A stretch of DNA of 64,000 nt from contig JBAZMV010000002.1 in assembly GCA_041649635.1 (NCBI GenBank), positions 1-64,000 on the forward strand, given 5' to 3'. This document shows positions 1 to 7,831 of the stretch, piece after piece. The number at the start of each line of letters is the position of its first letter. Positions within the stretch are counted from its first letter, which is position 1. Below the pieces are notes generated by a model that ran no database searches, was not told the origin of the DNA, and saw nothing but the letters and a program-made list of their open reading frames with translations. The DNA comes from Dehalococcoidia bacterium (GTDB lineage Bacteria; Chloroflexota; Dehalococcoidia; E44-bin15). The position numbers were made by a program, and so were the translations under genes.

Positions 1-102
1 CGTACGTCCGCTGGCTGAAGCCCCCCGCTCCCCGCCCCACCCCCGCCCCCTCTGCCCCCATGTCCCCCGCCGTAGCGCGGACGGCGGCCGCGGTTTTGCC
101 CC
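1..102 (-). repeat. flavodoxin-like fragment, copy 1 of 3
   Basis: GC-rich stretch on the 3' side of the toxin gene. Positions 30-71 are identical over 42 bases to 752-793, and similarity continues to about 102. Read on the minus strand it translates as GKTAAAVRATAGDMGAEGAG, which resembles the segment just after the FMN phosphate loop of flavodoxins. The reading frame stays open to the window edge, so this copy may be the 5'-truncated start of a flavodoxin-like gene lying outside the window. Family assignment is inferred from a short motif only. Confidence 0.55.
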
Positions 103-112
103 TTTAGGTAAG

Positions 113-427
113 CTATTCCATGCCCATAGCGAATTGGATGGCCGCATCGATTTCTTTAAGTTTCTTGGCGCTCAAGGTAGTGATGCGGCTGCGAAGGCAG
201 TCTTTGGGAATAGTGGTGATGGTATCCAGGTTGGCTACGCATGCCTGTGGCATTCCTTCCGCCTTGCCCAGGGATACCTCCGAGGGAATATTACGGATGC
301 GGGTGGTGACCGGCGCCACGATTACCAGTGAGCGGACGCTATAGGCTTCGTTACGTGAGAGCAGCACCACGGGGCGCTGCCCCGCCGGCGCTTCCAGCTC
401 CGCCCACCATATCTCGCCCCTCCGCAT
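113..427 (-). CDS. MazF/PemK-type mRNA interferase toxin
   Basis: A 104-residue protein, the usual length for the MazF/PemK family of ribosome-independent endoribonucleases. The start MRRGEIWWAEL followed by GQRPVVLLSR is the classic beginning of the fold, with the conserved basic residue before PVVLLS and the later VAPVTTRIR strand. Its start codon overlaps the stop of the upstream antitoxin by one base (TAATG), so the two are translationally coupled. The family cleaves cellular mRNA when the labile antitoxin is lost. A flavodoxin-like repeat begins about 10 bases after its stop codon. The family call is secure; the RNA target site cannot be read from sequence. Confidence 0.9.
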   Translation of the reverse strand: MRRGEIWWAELEAPAGQRPVVLLSRNEAYSVRSLVIVAPVTTRIRNIPSEVSLGKAEGMPQACVANLDTITTIPKDCLRSRITTLSAKKLKEIDAAIQFAMGME

Positions 428-681
428 TACCAGGGTTCCTCGGCAAGGATGGTGCTGGCGGCGCGGCGGGCTGCGCTCACTTCCTCCGGCGTCTCCGGCG
501 TCTGCTGGTAGGCGCGGATGTATTGCTCGCTCTGCTCCTGCTCCTGCTGGCGGCGGAGTAGAGTCTCAACAGCGCGGCGGAAGAACTGGCTGCGGCTCTC
601 ACCCCGCTGATCCCGTTCCCGTTCCACCGCGTCGAGAACTTCCGATGGAAGGCTTATGGCAATTTTCGCTGTTTTAGACAT
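427..681 (-). CDS. ribbon-helix-helix antitoxin (MazE partner)
   Basis: An 84-residue protein with an N-terminal ribbon-helix-helix DNA-binding domain (residues about 5-45: AKIAISLPSEVLDAVERE then GESRSQFFRRAVE). A charged helical tail (QQEQEQSEQ) and a C-terminal segment follow, which in this family wraps the toxin. It precedes the MazF-like toxin and overlaps it by one base. RHH antitoxins dimerise on palindromes in their own promoter, and such a palindrome covers the predicted -10 box just upstream (694-720). The translation start is supported by AAGGTG 5 bases before the ATG. The call as antitoxin is secure from family and context. Confidence 0.88.
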   Translation of the reverse strand: MSKTAKIAISLPSEVLDAVERERDQRGESRSQFFRRAVETLLRRQQEQEQSEQYIRAYQQTPETPEEVSAARRAASTILAEEPW

Positions 682-693
682 GGTGTCACCTTA

Positions 694-742
694 TCATACT
701 GAATTCATACCATAGTATGAAAGAATCAGATGTGTTTGTCAA
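694..742 (-). promoter_or_regulatory. promoter and operator of the toxin-antitoxin pair
   Basis: On the minus strand a perfect -35 box TTGACA (742-737) and a -10-like CATACT (719-714) are separated by 17 bases. The -10 lies inside an inverted repeat with arms TCATACT (694-700) and AGTATGA (714-720). A second overlapping pair TTCATAC/GTATGAA lies at 704-710 and 715-721. Repressor binding there would block the polymerase, as expected for autoregulation by the RHH antitoxin. Confidence 0.7.
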
Positions 743-751
743 GTCAACTCC

Positions 752-850
752 CCCCGCCCCACCCCCGCCCCCTCTGCCCCCATGTCCCCCGCCACAGCGC
801 GGGCGATGGTCGCCTTGTTGCCCCACAGGGATTCGTATATGATCATAGCT
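752..850 (-). repeat. flavodoxin-like fragment, copy 2 of 3
   Basis: Second copy of the GC-rich repeat, between the membrane-protein gene and the toxin-antitoxin promoter. The minus-strand translation contains YESLWGNKATIARAVAGDMG. YES-x-x-GN resembles the FMN phosphate-binding loop near the N-terminus of flavodoxins. The open frame ends 13 codons later (GAEGAGVGRGELT, stop). The block 752-793 is identical to copy 1, and 781-837 is close to copy 3. It starts about 7-14 bases after the stop of the upstream gene. Confidence 0.6.
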
Positions 851-856
851 CCCGGG

Positions 857-1891
857 TTACAAACTTTTTCTAGAGACTCTGACATTCCTATTGAACTTGA
901 ATCCTGATCTATTGCCCTGTTCCGGCTGCAAACCGCTTTCCTTAATTTTCTTTTGAAATAGGTCGTGTGCATCATTCTTTTGTGGACCAGACCATTTTAA
1001 AACAGAGGGGACGAGTAAAACTTTGTTGTCTCCATAAAGAGACAATGTCCCATCTTTATCGAACGTAATATTCTTCACTTCGTGCCAGTAAATTCTGTAG
1101 GTAGCCAACATACTGCTACATGTGACGCTTTCATCATTAAAAGTGAAATGGTTCACCCTCCAAATCAAGTTGATGACACAAAGTACTGAAAAAGCTACTA
1201 AAAAATAAGCCAGACTGTTCTCATGTGCCAAGAACGAGCCGATTGCGCCACCGGCGGATATTACGATGCCCAACAAGGTGTATATCTTGGTCGTACGCAG
1301 CCCGACCTTCAAATTATCAGATGGTTGACTGGTTATAAATGCGGGCTTCACCACTGCCGGCTCTTGCTTACTCATGAAGTCTTTTACATTTTTGTTTAGG
1401 TTTGATGGCGAACCTCCGCCAGGGTAAGGCGTCGCCTCGCATTCTTGAAGCTTCCTCAGGAAAAAAGCCAATGCGTTTTCCTTATCTGGGCCTGACCAGA
1501 ACGAAGGTGGAAACACGTTTAGACGCTTTTTATCTGTATGAAGCAAAAGATCTCCACCTTGACCGTATTCTATCTTTTTTATATCGCGCCAATAGATGCG
1601 GCGAGTCAGAAAAATGTTGCGCCATGTCACACTTTCTTCGTCGAAGATGAAGTGGCCAGGGGCCAGGATCAGGATAGCTCCTAGTAGTATTACCGCGAAA
1701 CATATCCAAATCCCAACGTATTGCTGCGCCAGGAACGCGACTATTGCCACAATAGTAAAAACCGTTATACCTATACAGCCGATAATCTTGATACTGCGCA
1801 TTCCAACTTTATATTGGATAGGCGGTTGTTTTGGCAGAGGTTTACCGGTTTGAATTCCTGGTTCCATCCATCCTGTATCGCTGTCTTTCAT
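857..1891 (-). CDS. membrane protein with two tandem TM-hairpin plus PH-like halves
   Basis: No recognised family by name. The protein is an internal duplication. Each half has a two-helix membrane hairpin (first half about residues 35-80, second about 205-255) followed by a small beta-rich domain. The two halves share landmarks: HFIFDEESVTWRN versus HFTFNDESVTCSS, RIYWRDIKKIEY versus RIYWHEVKNITF, and a WSGP motif followed by a helix with FF..KLQE versus LFQKKIKE. This layout resembles bacterial PH-domain (YcxB/DUF304-like) membrane proteins. I placed the start at ATG 1891 because AAAGGGAT precedes it; an in-frame ATG at 1927 is possible. It sits between two flavodoxin-like repeats and is AT-richer than the core genes. 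Its role is unknown; a place in a defence or toxin island is inference from neighbours. Confidence 0.7.
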   Translation of the reverse strand: MKDSDTGWMEPGIQTGKPLPKQPPIQYKVGMRSIKIIGCIGITVFTIVAIVAFLAQQYVGIWICFAVILLGAILILAPGHFIFDEESVTWRNIFLTRRIYWRDIKKIEYGQGGDLLLHTDKKRLNVFPPSFWSGPDKENALAFFLRKLQECEATPYPGGGSPSNLNKNVKDFMSKQEPAVVKPAFITSQPSDNLKVGLRTTKIYTLLGIVISAGGAIGSFLAHENSLAYFLVAFSVLCVINLIWRVNHFTFNDESVTCSSMLATYRIYWHEVKNITFDKDGTLSLYGDNKVLLVPSVLKWSGPQKNDAHDLFQKKIKESGLQPEQGNRSGFKFNRNVRVSRKSL

Positions 1892-1933
1892 CTTATCCCT
1901 TTCATAACTATATAGATGAATAAACATCTTTTT

Positions 1934-2040
1934 AACCCCCCGCCCCCTCCGCTCCCATGTCCCCCGCCGCAGCGCGGGCGACGGGTGCGGTGTTGCCCCA
2001 CAGGGATTCGTAAACGGCGATGACTTTTATGAGCGCCCCC
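1934..2040 (-). repeat. flavodoxin-like fragment, copy 3 of 3
   Basis: Third and longest copy, between the HNH gene and the membrane-protein gene. The minus-strand frame reads ALIKVIAVYESLWGNTAPVA, then ARAAAGDMGAEGAGG and a stop. The hydrophobic strand followed by YESLWGNT looks like the N-terminal beta strand and phosphate loop of a flavodoxin. Its 3' end on the minus strand is the same G-rich tract at which copies 1 and 2 diverge. The next gene's leader starts immediately after. Confidence 0.6.
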
Positions 2041-2069
2041 TGTTGCGCTGGCGAAAGTCCGTCTTGTAT

Positions 2070-2696
2070 TCAAACAGCTTCGCTGATTTTCTTGAAGTAA
2101 CTTTGAAGCAGGATTTTCTTTGGTGGACCTGTAACTTCGCTCGATGGAGGCAATTTAAACTTTTTTCTAAATTCATCATCTGTCATGGTGTGTTTTCTAC
2201 TGTTGCATGAACCACATATAAGTTGGAGGTTAGATACATCGTTTGTTCCGCCAACTGCGACAGGGTTCTTATGATCAAGATCAAAGTCAGAAGGCTCGTG
2301 TTTCTCTTTCCCGCAATACATACACTTTCCCTTCTGCTTCTTGAATAGTTCTTGCATTATCTCTGTCTTGTGTGAGATGCGTTCGCGGTAGAACTTCTGT
2401 TTTTCATTCCCATCTTCTAACTTAGGTTTATCTGTAACAAATTCACTTATATCAACACCTTTAATTCCAGGGAAACCGCCGTTTACTGCTTTTTTTATGA
2501 TATGGAGAAGGTACTTTTGCTTAGTTGGTATTGGGTCCCAACCATGATGAAGATGGTTTCCTGCGTATTTAATAGTTCTTCTTTGTGCCTTTGTGAGGGG
2601 GCCGTGTTGAAGTGCCCAATTAGCCAATTCTAAATAAAACTCTGGCGGATAGCTGCGGAGTTTCGCAAGAGTTGTTGATTCCGGGTAGTTGTTCAT
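2070..2696 (-). CDS. HNH endonuclease
   Basis: A 208-residue protein whose C-terminal half holds a classic HNH nuclease: zinc pair CMYC (about residue 126), then DLDHKNP with the catalytic His, a GGTNDVSNLQLIC segment, and a second zinc pair ending SCNSRKH. The N-terminal half is helical and unassigned. It is encoded just downstream (70 bases) of the HEPN-motif gene on the same strand, so the two may be co-transcribed. Such nucleases occur in restriction, phage-defence and mobile-element contexts. Base composition is clearly more AT-rich than the adjoining pheT, which suggests acquisition. The substrate is unknown. Confidence 0.85.
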   Translation of the reverse strand: MNNYPESTTLAKLRSYPPEFYLELANWALQHGPLTKAQRRTIKYAGNHLHHGWDPIPTKQKYLLHIIKKAVNGGFPGIKGVDISEFVTDKPKLEDGNEKQKFYRERISHKTEIMQELFKKQKGKCMYCGKEKHEPSDFDLDHKNPVAVGGTNDVSNLQLICGSCNSRKHTMTDDEFRKKFKLPPSSEVTGPPKKILLQSYFKKISEAV

Positions 2697-2765
2697 GGAT
2701 GATCTTAACTCTTATCTTCATGTTAACGCAGATATTCTTAATCTTTGCTAATTATTGTAGCACTT

Positions 2766-3617
2766 TCATTTTCTGCGGGAAGTACGGCGTCTTGCTGAGC
2801 AAGGAAGCACCTGGTAGCTTGTGGTATCACCAATTGGTTGCACATCCTTGTATAAGTATTGTAGTACTCTCTTCGCGTTTAACCTTGTTGATTCTGCTAA
2901 TGCTTTGTATTCATAGAGCATAACTGTTTGAGCTTCCTCTGTAGGATGCATGTAACTCATTTTGCCGTTTTCGCTAACAACGCATTTCCTTATTTTGTCG
3001 GGCATATCGGCCATCGGAATTTTCTTATGTGCAGGAGATGACCCTGTCAGAAATTCGTGAGGTTTCTGGAGTTCCAAGTTCGCATGTGTAACGTCATCTC
3101 TTGCATTCTTGACAAAGAGAGCAGCCTTAACGATCTCATCATCGTGATTATTCGGTAAGATACCGCACTTTTTGCATTCTGTGATGCATTTGCCGAGAGT
3201 CATATCTTTCCGGTTACAACTTATATTTCGACTTTCGAGTTCGTTTTTAAATGCCCTCTCAACTGTTGCAGCCGCAAGCAGGATACAAGCACGGAATTGA
3301 CCTTGTACGTATGACCAACTTGATTCGCTCCACATTCTAAACATACCTTGTCCCAAGGCATGTCGTTTCTGCTTTTCGGTGGTGTCAACTATATCTACAC
3401 CTTTGAATGGAACATACTCTAGCTCTATTCCGCCAGTGCCTAGCCCACCGATTTCCTTGAGCCTTTGAGCATGCTCTTCCAAATGATATTCAAAACTCCA
3501 TCTTAGACTATCTTTAAGCAGATTAAGATCAAGCCGATGTTCTGGATTCCAAGGAGTGCCGTTTTTATTATGTATTGGGAGGTTCTTATTGAGAGGTGTA
3601 CGCCGTGCTCTTTTCAT
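2766..3617 (-). CDS. HEPN-motif protein, putative RNase effector
   Basis: A 283-residue protein not recognised as a named family. Residues about 105-195 form helices with the pattern of HEPN domains: ACILLAAATVERAFKNEL, a central helix, then FVKNARDDVTHANLEL. The RDDVTH segment fits the Rx4H catalytic signature of HEPN ribonucleases, with the polar residue after Arg. Flanking regions are unassigned, and the C-terminus is basic (SARRRTSRRK). It is the first gene of the island, starting 45 bases downstream of pheT, and is followed by the HNH gene. A HEPN RNase paired with a nuclease suggests an anti-phage or abortive-infection role; that is inference. A non-catalytic HEPN-fold (DUF4145-like) protein is the main alternative. 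Confidence 0.6.
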   Translation of the reverse strand: MKRARRTPLNKNLPIHNKNGTPWNPEHRLDLNLLKDSLRWSFEYHLEEHAQRLKEIGGLGTGGIELEYVPFKGVDIVDTTEKQKRHALGQGMFRMWSESSWSYVQGQFRACILLAAATVERAFKNELESRNISCNRKDMTLGKCITECKKCGILPNNHDDEIVKAALFVKNARDDVTHANLELQKPHEFLTGSSPAHKKIPMADMPDKIRKCVVSENGKMSYMHPTEEAQTVMLYEYKALAESTRLNAKRVLQYLYKDVQPIGDTTSYQVLPCSARRRTSRRK

Positions 3618-3662
3618 CGCAGCATTTCCCCCCTAGCTACAGTGAAATAAATAATAGTGAAC

Positions 3663-6050
3663 TTATCCCCTCAGCGTCGCGCCGAGCTCTTTTGTCAGCC
3701 GTTCCAGAATCTTCCCCTGCGCCTTGTCCACCTCTTCGTCGGTCAGGGTGCGGTCCGGGGACTGGTAGGAGATGCTCAGGGCCAGGGATTTCTTGCCCTG
3801 CGGCACCTGCTTGCCCGTGTAGACGTCAAAGAGGGTGACCCTGGCGGCCAGCGGCGATTTGCCGATGATATCCATGACCTTCTGCGCAGGCGTTTCCACG
3901 TCGAGGATTATGGCGACGTCCCGCAGCACGGCGGGGAACCTGGGAAGTGTCTGGAATTCCCTCTCTATCGATGTGGCGGCCAGCAGCTTTTCCATGTCGA
4001 TCTCGAAGAGGCAGATGGTCTGCGCGGCGATGTCGTACTGCTCGGCGAGGCGCGGGTGCAGCTCGCCCAGTATGCCTATCGATTCTTTTCCGGCGACGAT
4101 CGATGCCTGCCGCGCCGGGACGAGCGTCTTGTCGGTCGATGTTGTGTACTCGGCGTCGATGCCCAGTCGTTCCATCAATGTTTCGATGATGCCCTTGGCG
4201 TCGAAGAAGTCCATGGTGCCGCCTGCGCCGTGCCATGAGCGCTCGATGCGCGGGCCGCACATGATGCCGCCCAGCATCTCCAGCTCGTGCGGCAGGTCGT
4301 TCTTTTTCGGGATGTATATCCGGCCGGACTCGAAGAGGCGCACGCCGTCGTCCTCGTGCTTGAGGTTGGCGGCGAGGGTCGAGAGCAGGCCCGGTCTGAG
4401 CGATGTGCGCATGTATTCCTGCTCCGGGGTTATCGGGTTCTCAACTTTTAACGGCTTGATTTCTTTATCGAACCGTTTCACGGAGTCGAGGCTGGTGAGC
4501 GAGTAGGTGATTATCTCCTGCATGCCGCAGGCGACGAGAATGTCGGTGACGTCGCGGCGCAATGTTCGCATGGGGTCGGGGGTGTGGTGCGGCAGCGCGC
4601 CGGAGGGCAGGGTCGTGGGCAGGTTGTCGTAGCCGATGATGCGGGCGATCTCCTCGATTACGTCCTCGGCCAGCCTGACCTCGGTGCGCCAGTAGGGAAC
4701 CGTTATCGACAACTCATCTGTCGTCTTTTCGTCGCATTTAAATCCGAGCGATGTCAGGACTCTCTTAATATCGGCGGGCGGTATCTTGACGCCGAGCACG
4801 CGCTCGACCTTGGTTAACTTCAGATCGATCTTTACCTCCGGCTGTTTTCCCGGGTAAACGTCGATGATGCCTTTGGCGATCTGGCCGCCGCCGATCTGGG
4901 CCAGTAGCTGGGTGGCGCGGCGCAGCGCGTGTATGGGCAGCTCCGGGCTCAGGCCTTTCTCGAATCGGTTCGAGGCCTCGCTGCGCAGCTTGAAGCGGGC
5001 GGAGGTGCGCCGGATGCTGGCGGGGTTGAAGTTGGCCGACTCCAGCAGGACGTTCACCGTGGCGTTGGAAACCTCGCTGTCGGCGCCGCCCATGACGCCG
5101 GCCACGGCCACGGGCCCGGCGCCGTCGTTGATCATGAGCGTATCGCCGGTGAGCTCGCGCTTCACGTCGTCCAGCGTGGCCATCACGTCGCCGTCTTTAG
5201 CGCGCTTGACGATTATCTTGCCCTGCGCCAGCCTGTCGAAGTCGAAGGCATGCAGCGGCTGGCCGAACTCCAACATTACATAATTAGTGACATCAACAAC
5301 GTTGTTTATCGGGCGCTGGCCGCAGGCGGTCAGGCGTTTCTGCATCCACGCGGGGGAGGGCCCGACCTTGATTCCGGTGACCAGGCTGGCGGTATAGCGC
5401 GGACACAGGTCGGCGTCCGCTATCTCAACCGAGGCCTTCGATTCGATCGCCGTATCCGATTCTTTATAGTCGAGGCCCGGCAGCTTCATCGGCTTGCCTG
5501 TTATGGCCGAGACCTCGCGTGCGATGCCGATGACGGAGAGCAGGTCGGCGCGGTTGGCCGTTGTCTCCACGTCGAGAACCGTATCGCCCAGGTAGCTGTC
5601 GAGGGTGGTGCCTATCGGCGCGTCGGCAGGAAGAACTAAAATACCCTCGTGGCTCTGCGATATGCCCAGCTCGCACTCGGAGCAGACCATGCCCTGCGAC
5701 TCCACGCCGCGTATCTTGGCCTTCTTCAGCTTCGATTTTTTTCCGGTGTCGGGGTCGATAAGCTCGGCGCCCATGCGGGCGAAGGCTATCCTCTGGCCGC
5801 AGGCCACGTTGGGCGCGCCGCAGACCACAGTGACCTTCTCCGTCTGGATATCGATGGTGACGAGGTGCAGCTTATCGGCGTTGGGATGCTGCTCCACGCT
5901 CAGGACAAGGCCGACGAAGACGTTGTCCCAGCCGCCGGCGCCTTCTATGTCCCCGACCTCGGCCCCGGCCATGGTCAGCTTATGTGCCAGCTCGGCGACG
6001 GGCATGTCTATGTCCACGTATTCTTTTAGCCAGCTTATCGGTGCTTTCAT
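3663..6050 (-). CDS. pheT: phenylalanine-tRNA ligase beta subunit
   Basis: At 795 residues this has the full length of bacterial PheT, which pairs with PheS as an alpha2-beta2 enzyme that charges tRNA-Phe. The N-terminus MKAPISWLKEYVDI is diagnostic. The order is an EMAP-like tRNA-binding domain (about 40-150, with VVCGAPNV), a B3/B4 editing domain (about 210-360, NNVVDVTNYVMLEFGQPLHAFD), a B5 domain (about 400-470), a catalytic-like core, and the C-terminal anticodon-binding FDX-ACB domain (about 700-795, FPAVLRDVAI and SPDRTLTDEEV). The gene follows pheS on the same strand but is separated from it by about 295 bases of repeats. No clear terminator is visible after its stop, so transcripts may run on into the accessory island. 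Confidence 0.97.
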   Translation of the reverse strand: MKAPISWLKEYVDIDMPVAELAHKLTMAGAEVGDIEGAGGWDNVFVGLVLSVEQHPNADKLHLVTIDIQTEKVTVVCGAPNVACGQRIAFARMGAELIDPDTGKKSKLKKAKIRGVESQGMVCSECELGISQSHEGILVLPADAPIGTTLDSYLGDTVLDVETTANRADLLSVIGIAREVSAITGKPMKLPGLDYKESDTAIESKASVEIADADLCPRYTASLVTGIKVGPSPAWMQKRLTACGQRPINNVVDVTNYVMLEFGQPLHAFDFDRLAQGKIIVKRAKDGDVMATLDDVKRELTGDTLMINDGAGPVAVAGVMGGADSEVSNATVNVLLESANFNPASIRRTSARFKLRSEASNRFEKGLSPELPIHALRRATQLLAQIGGGQIAKGIIDVYPGKQPEVKIDLKLTKVERVLGVKIPPADIKRVLTSLGFKCDEKTTDELSITVPYWRTEVRLAEDVIEEIARIIGYDNLPTTLPSGALPHHTPDPMRTLRRDVTDILVACGMQEIITYSLTSLDSVKRFDKEIKPLKVENPITPEQEYMRTSLRPGLLSTLAANLKHEDDGVRLFESGRIYIPKKNDLPHELEMLGGIMCGPRIERSWHGAGGTMDFFDAKGIIETLMERLGIDAEYTTSTDKTLVPARQASIVAGKESIGILGELHPRLAEQYDIAAQTICLFEIDMEKLLAATSIEREFQTLPRFPAVLRDVAIILDVETPAQKVMDIIGKSPLAARVTLFDVYTGKQVPQGKKSLALSISYQSPDRTLTDEEVDKAQGKILERLTKELGATLRG

Positions 6051-6061
6051 TTAGCTAAGTG

Positions 6062-6344
6062 TATCAACCCCCTGTATCCCCCACTCATGGGGGAATTTTA
6101 AAAAGATAGGGGACACCCCTAAGACCCCGTCAGGAGAGGAATCTCCTGTACCTTTCTTTATCGTCATTCCGGCGAAAGCCGGAATCCATATCGGGCGAGA
6201 CGACCTCGCCCCTACATTTCTAATCTGTCATTGCCCGACGTAACCTGTAGGGGCGACCCTCGTGGTCGCCCATGGCGGGCAGGCACAAGACCTGCCCCTA
6301 CTATCTACCCTCTCCCTCCGCAGGGGAGAGGGTCAGGGTGAGGG
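6062..6344. repeat. cluster of palindromic intergenic repeats
   Basis: The pheS-pheT gap is filled with short repeat modules. 6066-6160 is a C/G-tract double hairpin ending near CAGGAGAGGAATCTCCTG. 6162-6187 is a hairpin of the GTCATTCCGGCGAAAGCCGG type. 6246-6301 is bounded by GTAGGGGC and GCCCCTAC. 6308-6344 is a further palindrome. The same modules recur at other gaps in this window. No gene is visible here. Confidence 0.8.
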
Positions 6345-6345
6345 C

Positions 6346-7404
6346 CTAAAACTGCCTTAAAAATCTCAAATCGTTGCCGTAGAACAGCCGTATATCGTCG
6401 ATTCCGTACTTGAGCATGGGTATGCGTTCGATGCCCATGCCGAAGGCGTATCCGGTGTACTTCTCCGGGTCGTAGCCCACGTTGCGCAGCACCTGCGGGT
6501 GCACCATGCCCGCGCCCAGTATCTCTATCCATCCGGTGCCGGAGCACAGGCGGCAGCCCTTGCCCTTGCACACGAAGCAGTCGATGGCCATCTCGCAGCC
6601 CGGCTCCACGAAGGGGAAGTAGTCGCAGCGGAACCTGACCCTGCGTTCCTGGCCGAAGATGCGCCTGGCGAACTCGTAGAGCGTGCCCTTGAGGTCGGCG
6701 AAGGTTATGCGCTCGTCGACGGCCAGCCCCTCTATCTGGTAGAACATGGACTCGTGCCTGGCGTCAGTAGCCTCGTACCTATAGCATTTCCCCGGGACGA
6801 CGACCCGCACCGGCGGCTTGGTCTTCTCCATGACGCGTATCTGCATGGGCGACGTGTGCGTGCGCAGCAGCATGTGGCGCTCGCCCTTATCATCGCGCTG
6901 GTCGATCCAGAACGTGTCCCACATGTCGCGGGCGGGGTGGTCCGCCGGTATATTCAAAGCGTCGAAATTGTAGTGTTCCCACTCAACTTCAGGCCCCTCG
7001 GCGATCTGGAACCCCAGCGAAGCGAAGACGTCGCAGACCTCGCGCAGCATCTGCGTGGAGGGGTGCAGCCGTCCGGCGCTCACGGGGCGGCCGGGGAGCG
7101 TGATATCGAATTTCTCGCCTTTGGTCTCTTTGGCCGAGGTCTCCATGTCCTCGTAGAGACGTTCCTTCATGGCAGTGAGGTTCTCTTTGTAGAGCATGTC
7201 CAGCATGCCCTTGACGTCGTTAGCGAAGGCGCCCACGGCCTTGCGCTGCTCCGGCGAAAGCGTCGCCACACTGCGCAGTATGTTTGTCAGCTCGCTCTTC
7301 TTGCCGAGATGAGCGACGCGCCAAGCCTCCAGGTCCTTGACGCTGGCGATGTGTTTAAGCTCTTCCAGGGCTTTGGCTTTTATTGCTTCGAGGTTCTTGA
7401 GCAT
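6346..7404 (-). CDS. pheS: phenylalanine-tRNA ligase alpha subunit
   Basis: At 352 residues this is the usual PheS length. The N-terminal coiled coil (about 1-90) contacts tRNA, and the class II catalytic core fills the rest. Visible landmarks are HPSTQMLREVCDVFASLGF, the motif 2 region (VVVPGKCYRYEATDARHESMF without the long loop), and the motif 3 end GFGMGIERIPML-like stretch YAFGMGIERIPMLKYGI. The cysteine-rich insert CFVCKGKGCRLCSGTGW is normal for bacterial PheS. It is transcribed with pheT downstream. A near-consensus promoter ends only 10 bases before the ATG, so the message is probably leaderless. Confidence 0.97.
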   Translation of the reverse strand: MLKNLEAIKAKALEELKHIASVKDLEAWRVAHLGKKSELTNILRSVATLSPEQRKAVGAFANDVKGMLDMLYKENLTAMKERLYEDMETSAKETKGEKFDITLPGRPVSAGRLHPSTQMLREVCDVFASLGFQIAEGPEVEWEHYNFDALNIPADHPARDMWDTFWIDQRDDKGERHMLLRTHTSPMQIRVMEKTKPPVRVVVPGKCYRYEATDARHESMFYQIEGLAVDERITFADLKGTLYEFARRIFGQERRVRFRCDYFPFVEPGCEMAIDCFVCKGKGCRLCSGTGWIEILGAGMVHPQVLRNVGYDPEKYTGYAFGMGIERIPMLKYGIDDIRLFYGNDLRFLRQF

Positions 7405-7414
7405 ATCGTCTGCT

Positions 7415-7443
7415 ATTATAGGCTACGCATAGCTAGGGGTCAA
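7415..7443 (-). promoter_or_regulatory. pheS promoter, probably leaderless
   Basis: On the minus strand TTGACC (7443-7438), a 17-base spacer and TATAAT (7420-7415) precede the pheS ATG (7404) by only 10 bases. Transcription starting about 7 bases after the -10 would leave an untranslated leader of about 3 bases, with no room for a ribosome binding site. No T-box leader is therefore possible from this promoter. Confidence 0.75.
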
Positions 7444-7459
7444 GGAGAGTAGATAGTGA

Positions 7460-7815
7460 GTAGCGAATAGCGAGTAGCGTGTAGGGGCGAGGTTGTCTCG
7501 CCCGCTGTCATTACGAACGAAGTGAAGCAATCTCTTTCTACACAGGTTATTGGAATGATGAGATTGCCACGTCGTCCTTCCACACAGGCCAATAGTGGAA
7601 GGACTCCTCGCAATGACAATAGTGGAAGGACTTGCCCTGCCCGATAGAGAGGGCGCAGCAAGCGGCGCCCCTACTTAGCCCTCTATTTATATGTAGGGAG
7701 AGGTTATCAAAAAAAGAGGTGCAGGAGAAGAAGTCTCCTGACGGGGTTACAGGGGTGTCCCCTGATATACAAAATGTCCCCCAACGTGTGGGGGACTACA
7801 GGGGGTTCGGTCGAC
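7460..7815. repeat. intergenic repeat cluster between rplT and pheS
   Basis: No gene in this gap. It holds a GTAGGGGC-type element (from about 7481), a GTCATTACGAA...GCAATCTC element whose partner half GAGATTGCC...CTCGCAATGAC ends near 7617, a further GCGCCCCTAC end near 7674, and a G/C-tract double hairpin (about 7715-7805) that is the inverted form of the 6066-6160 module. Confidence 0.75.
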
Positions 7816-7831
7816 AGCTCGGAGCGGAATC

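Noticed and set aside
739..975. Flavodoxin-like short frame as a real gene
   Set aside because: It reads through the end of the membrane-protein gene in another frame and stops soon after the loop; it is a fragment, so I treat it as a repeat.
1..2069. Integron attC sites
   Set aside because: The repeats lack the paired R/L boxes and the GTTRRRY core, and no integrase gene is in the window.
6499..7452. Long plus-strand open frame opposite pheS
   Set aside because: Antisense shadow of pheS; no ribosome binding site and no family motif.
6062..7815. CRISPR array
   Set aside because: Repeats are palindromic modules of differing length with no regular spacer spacing, and no cas genes are present.
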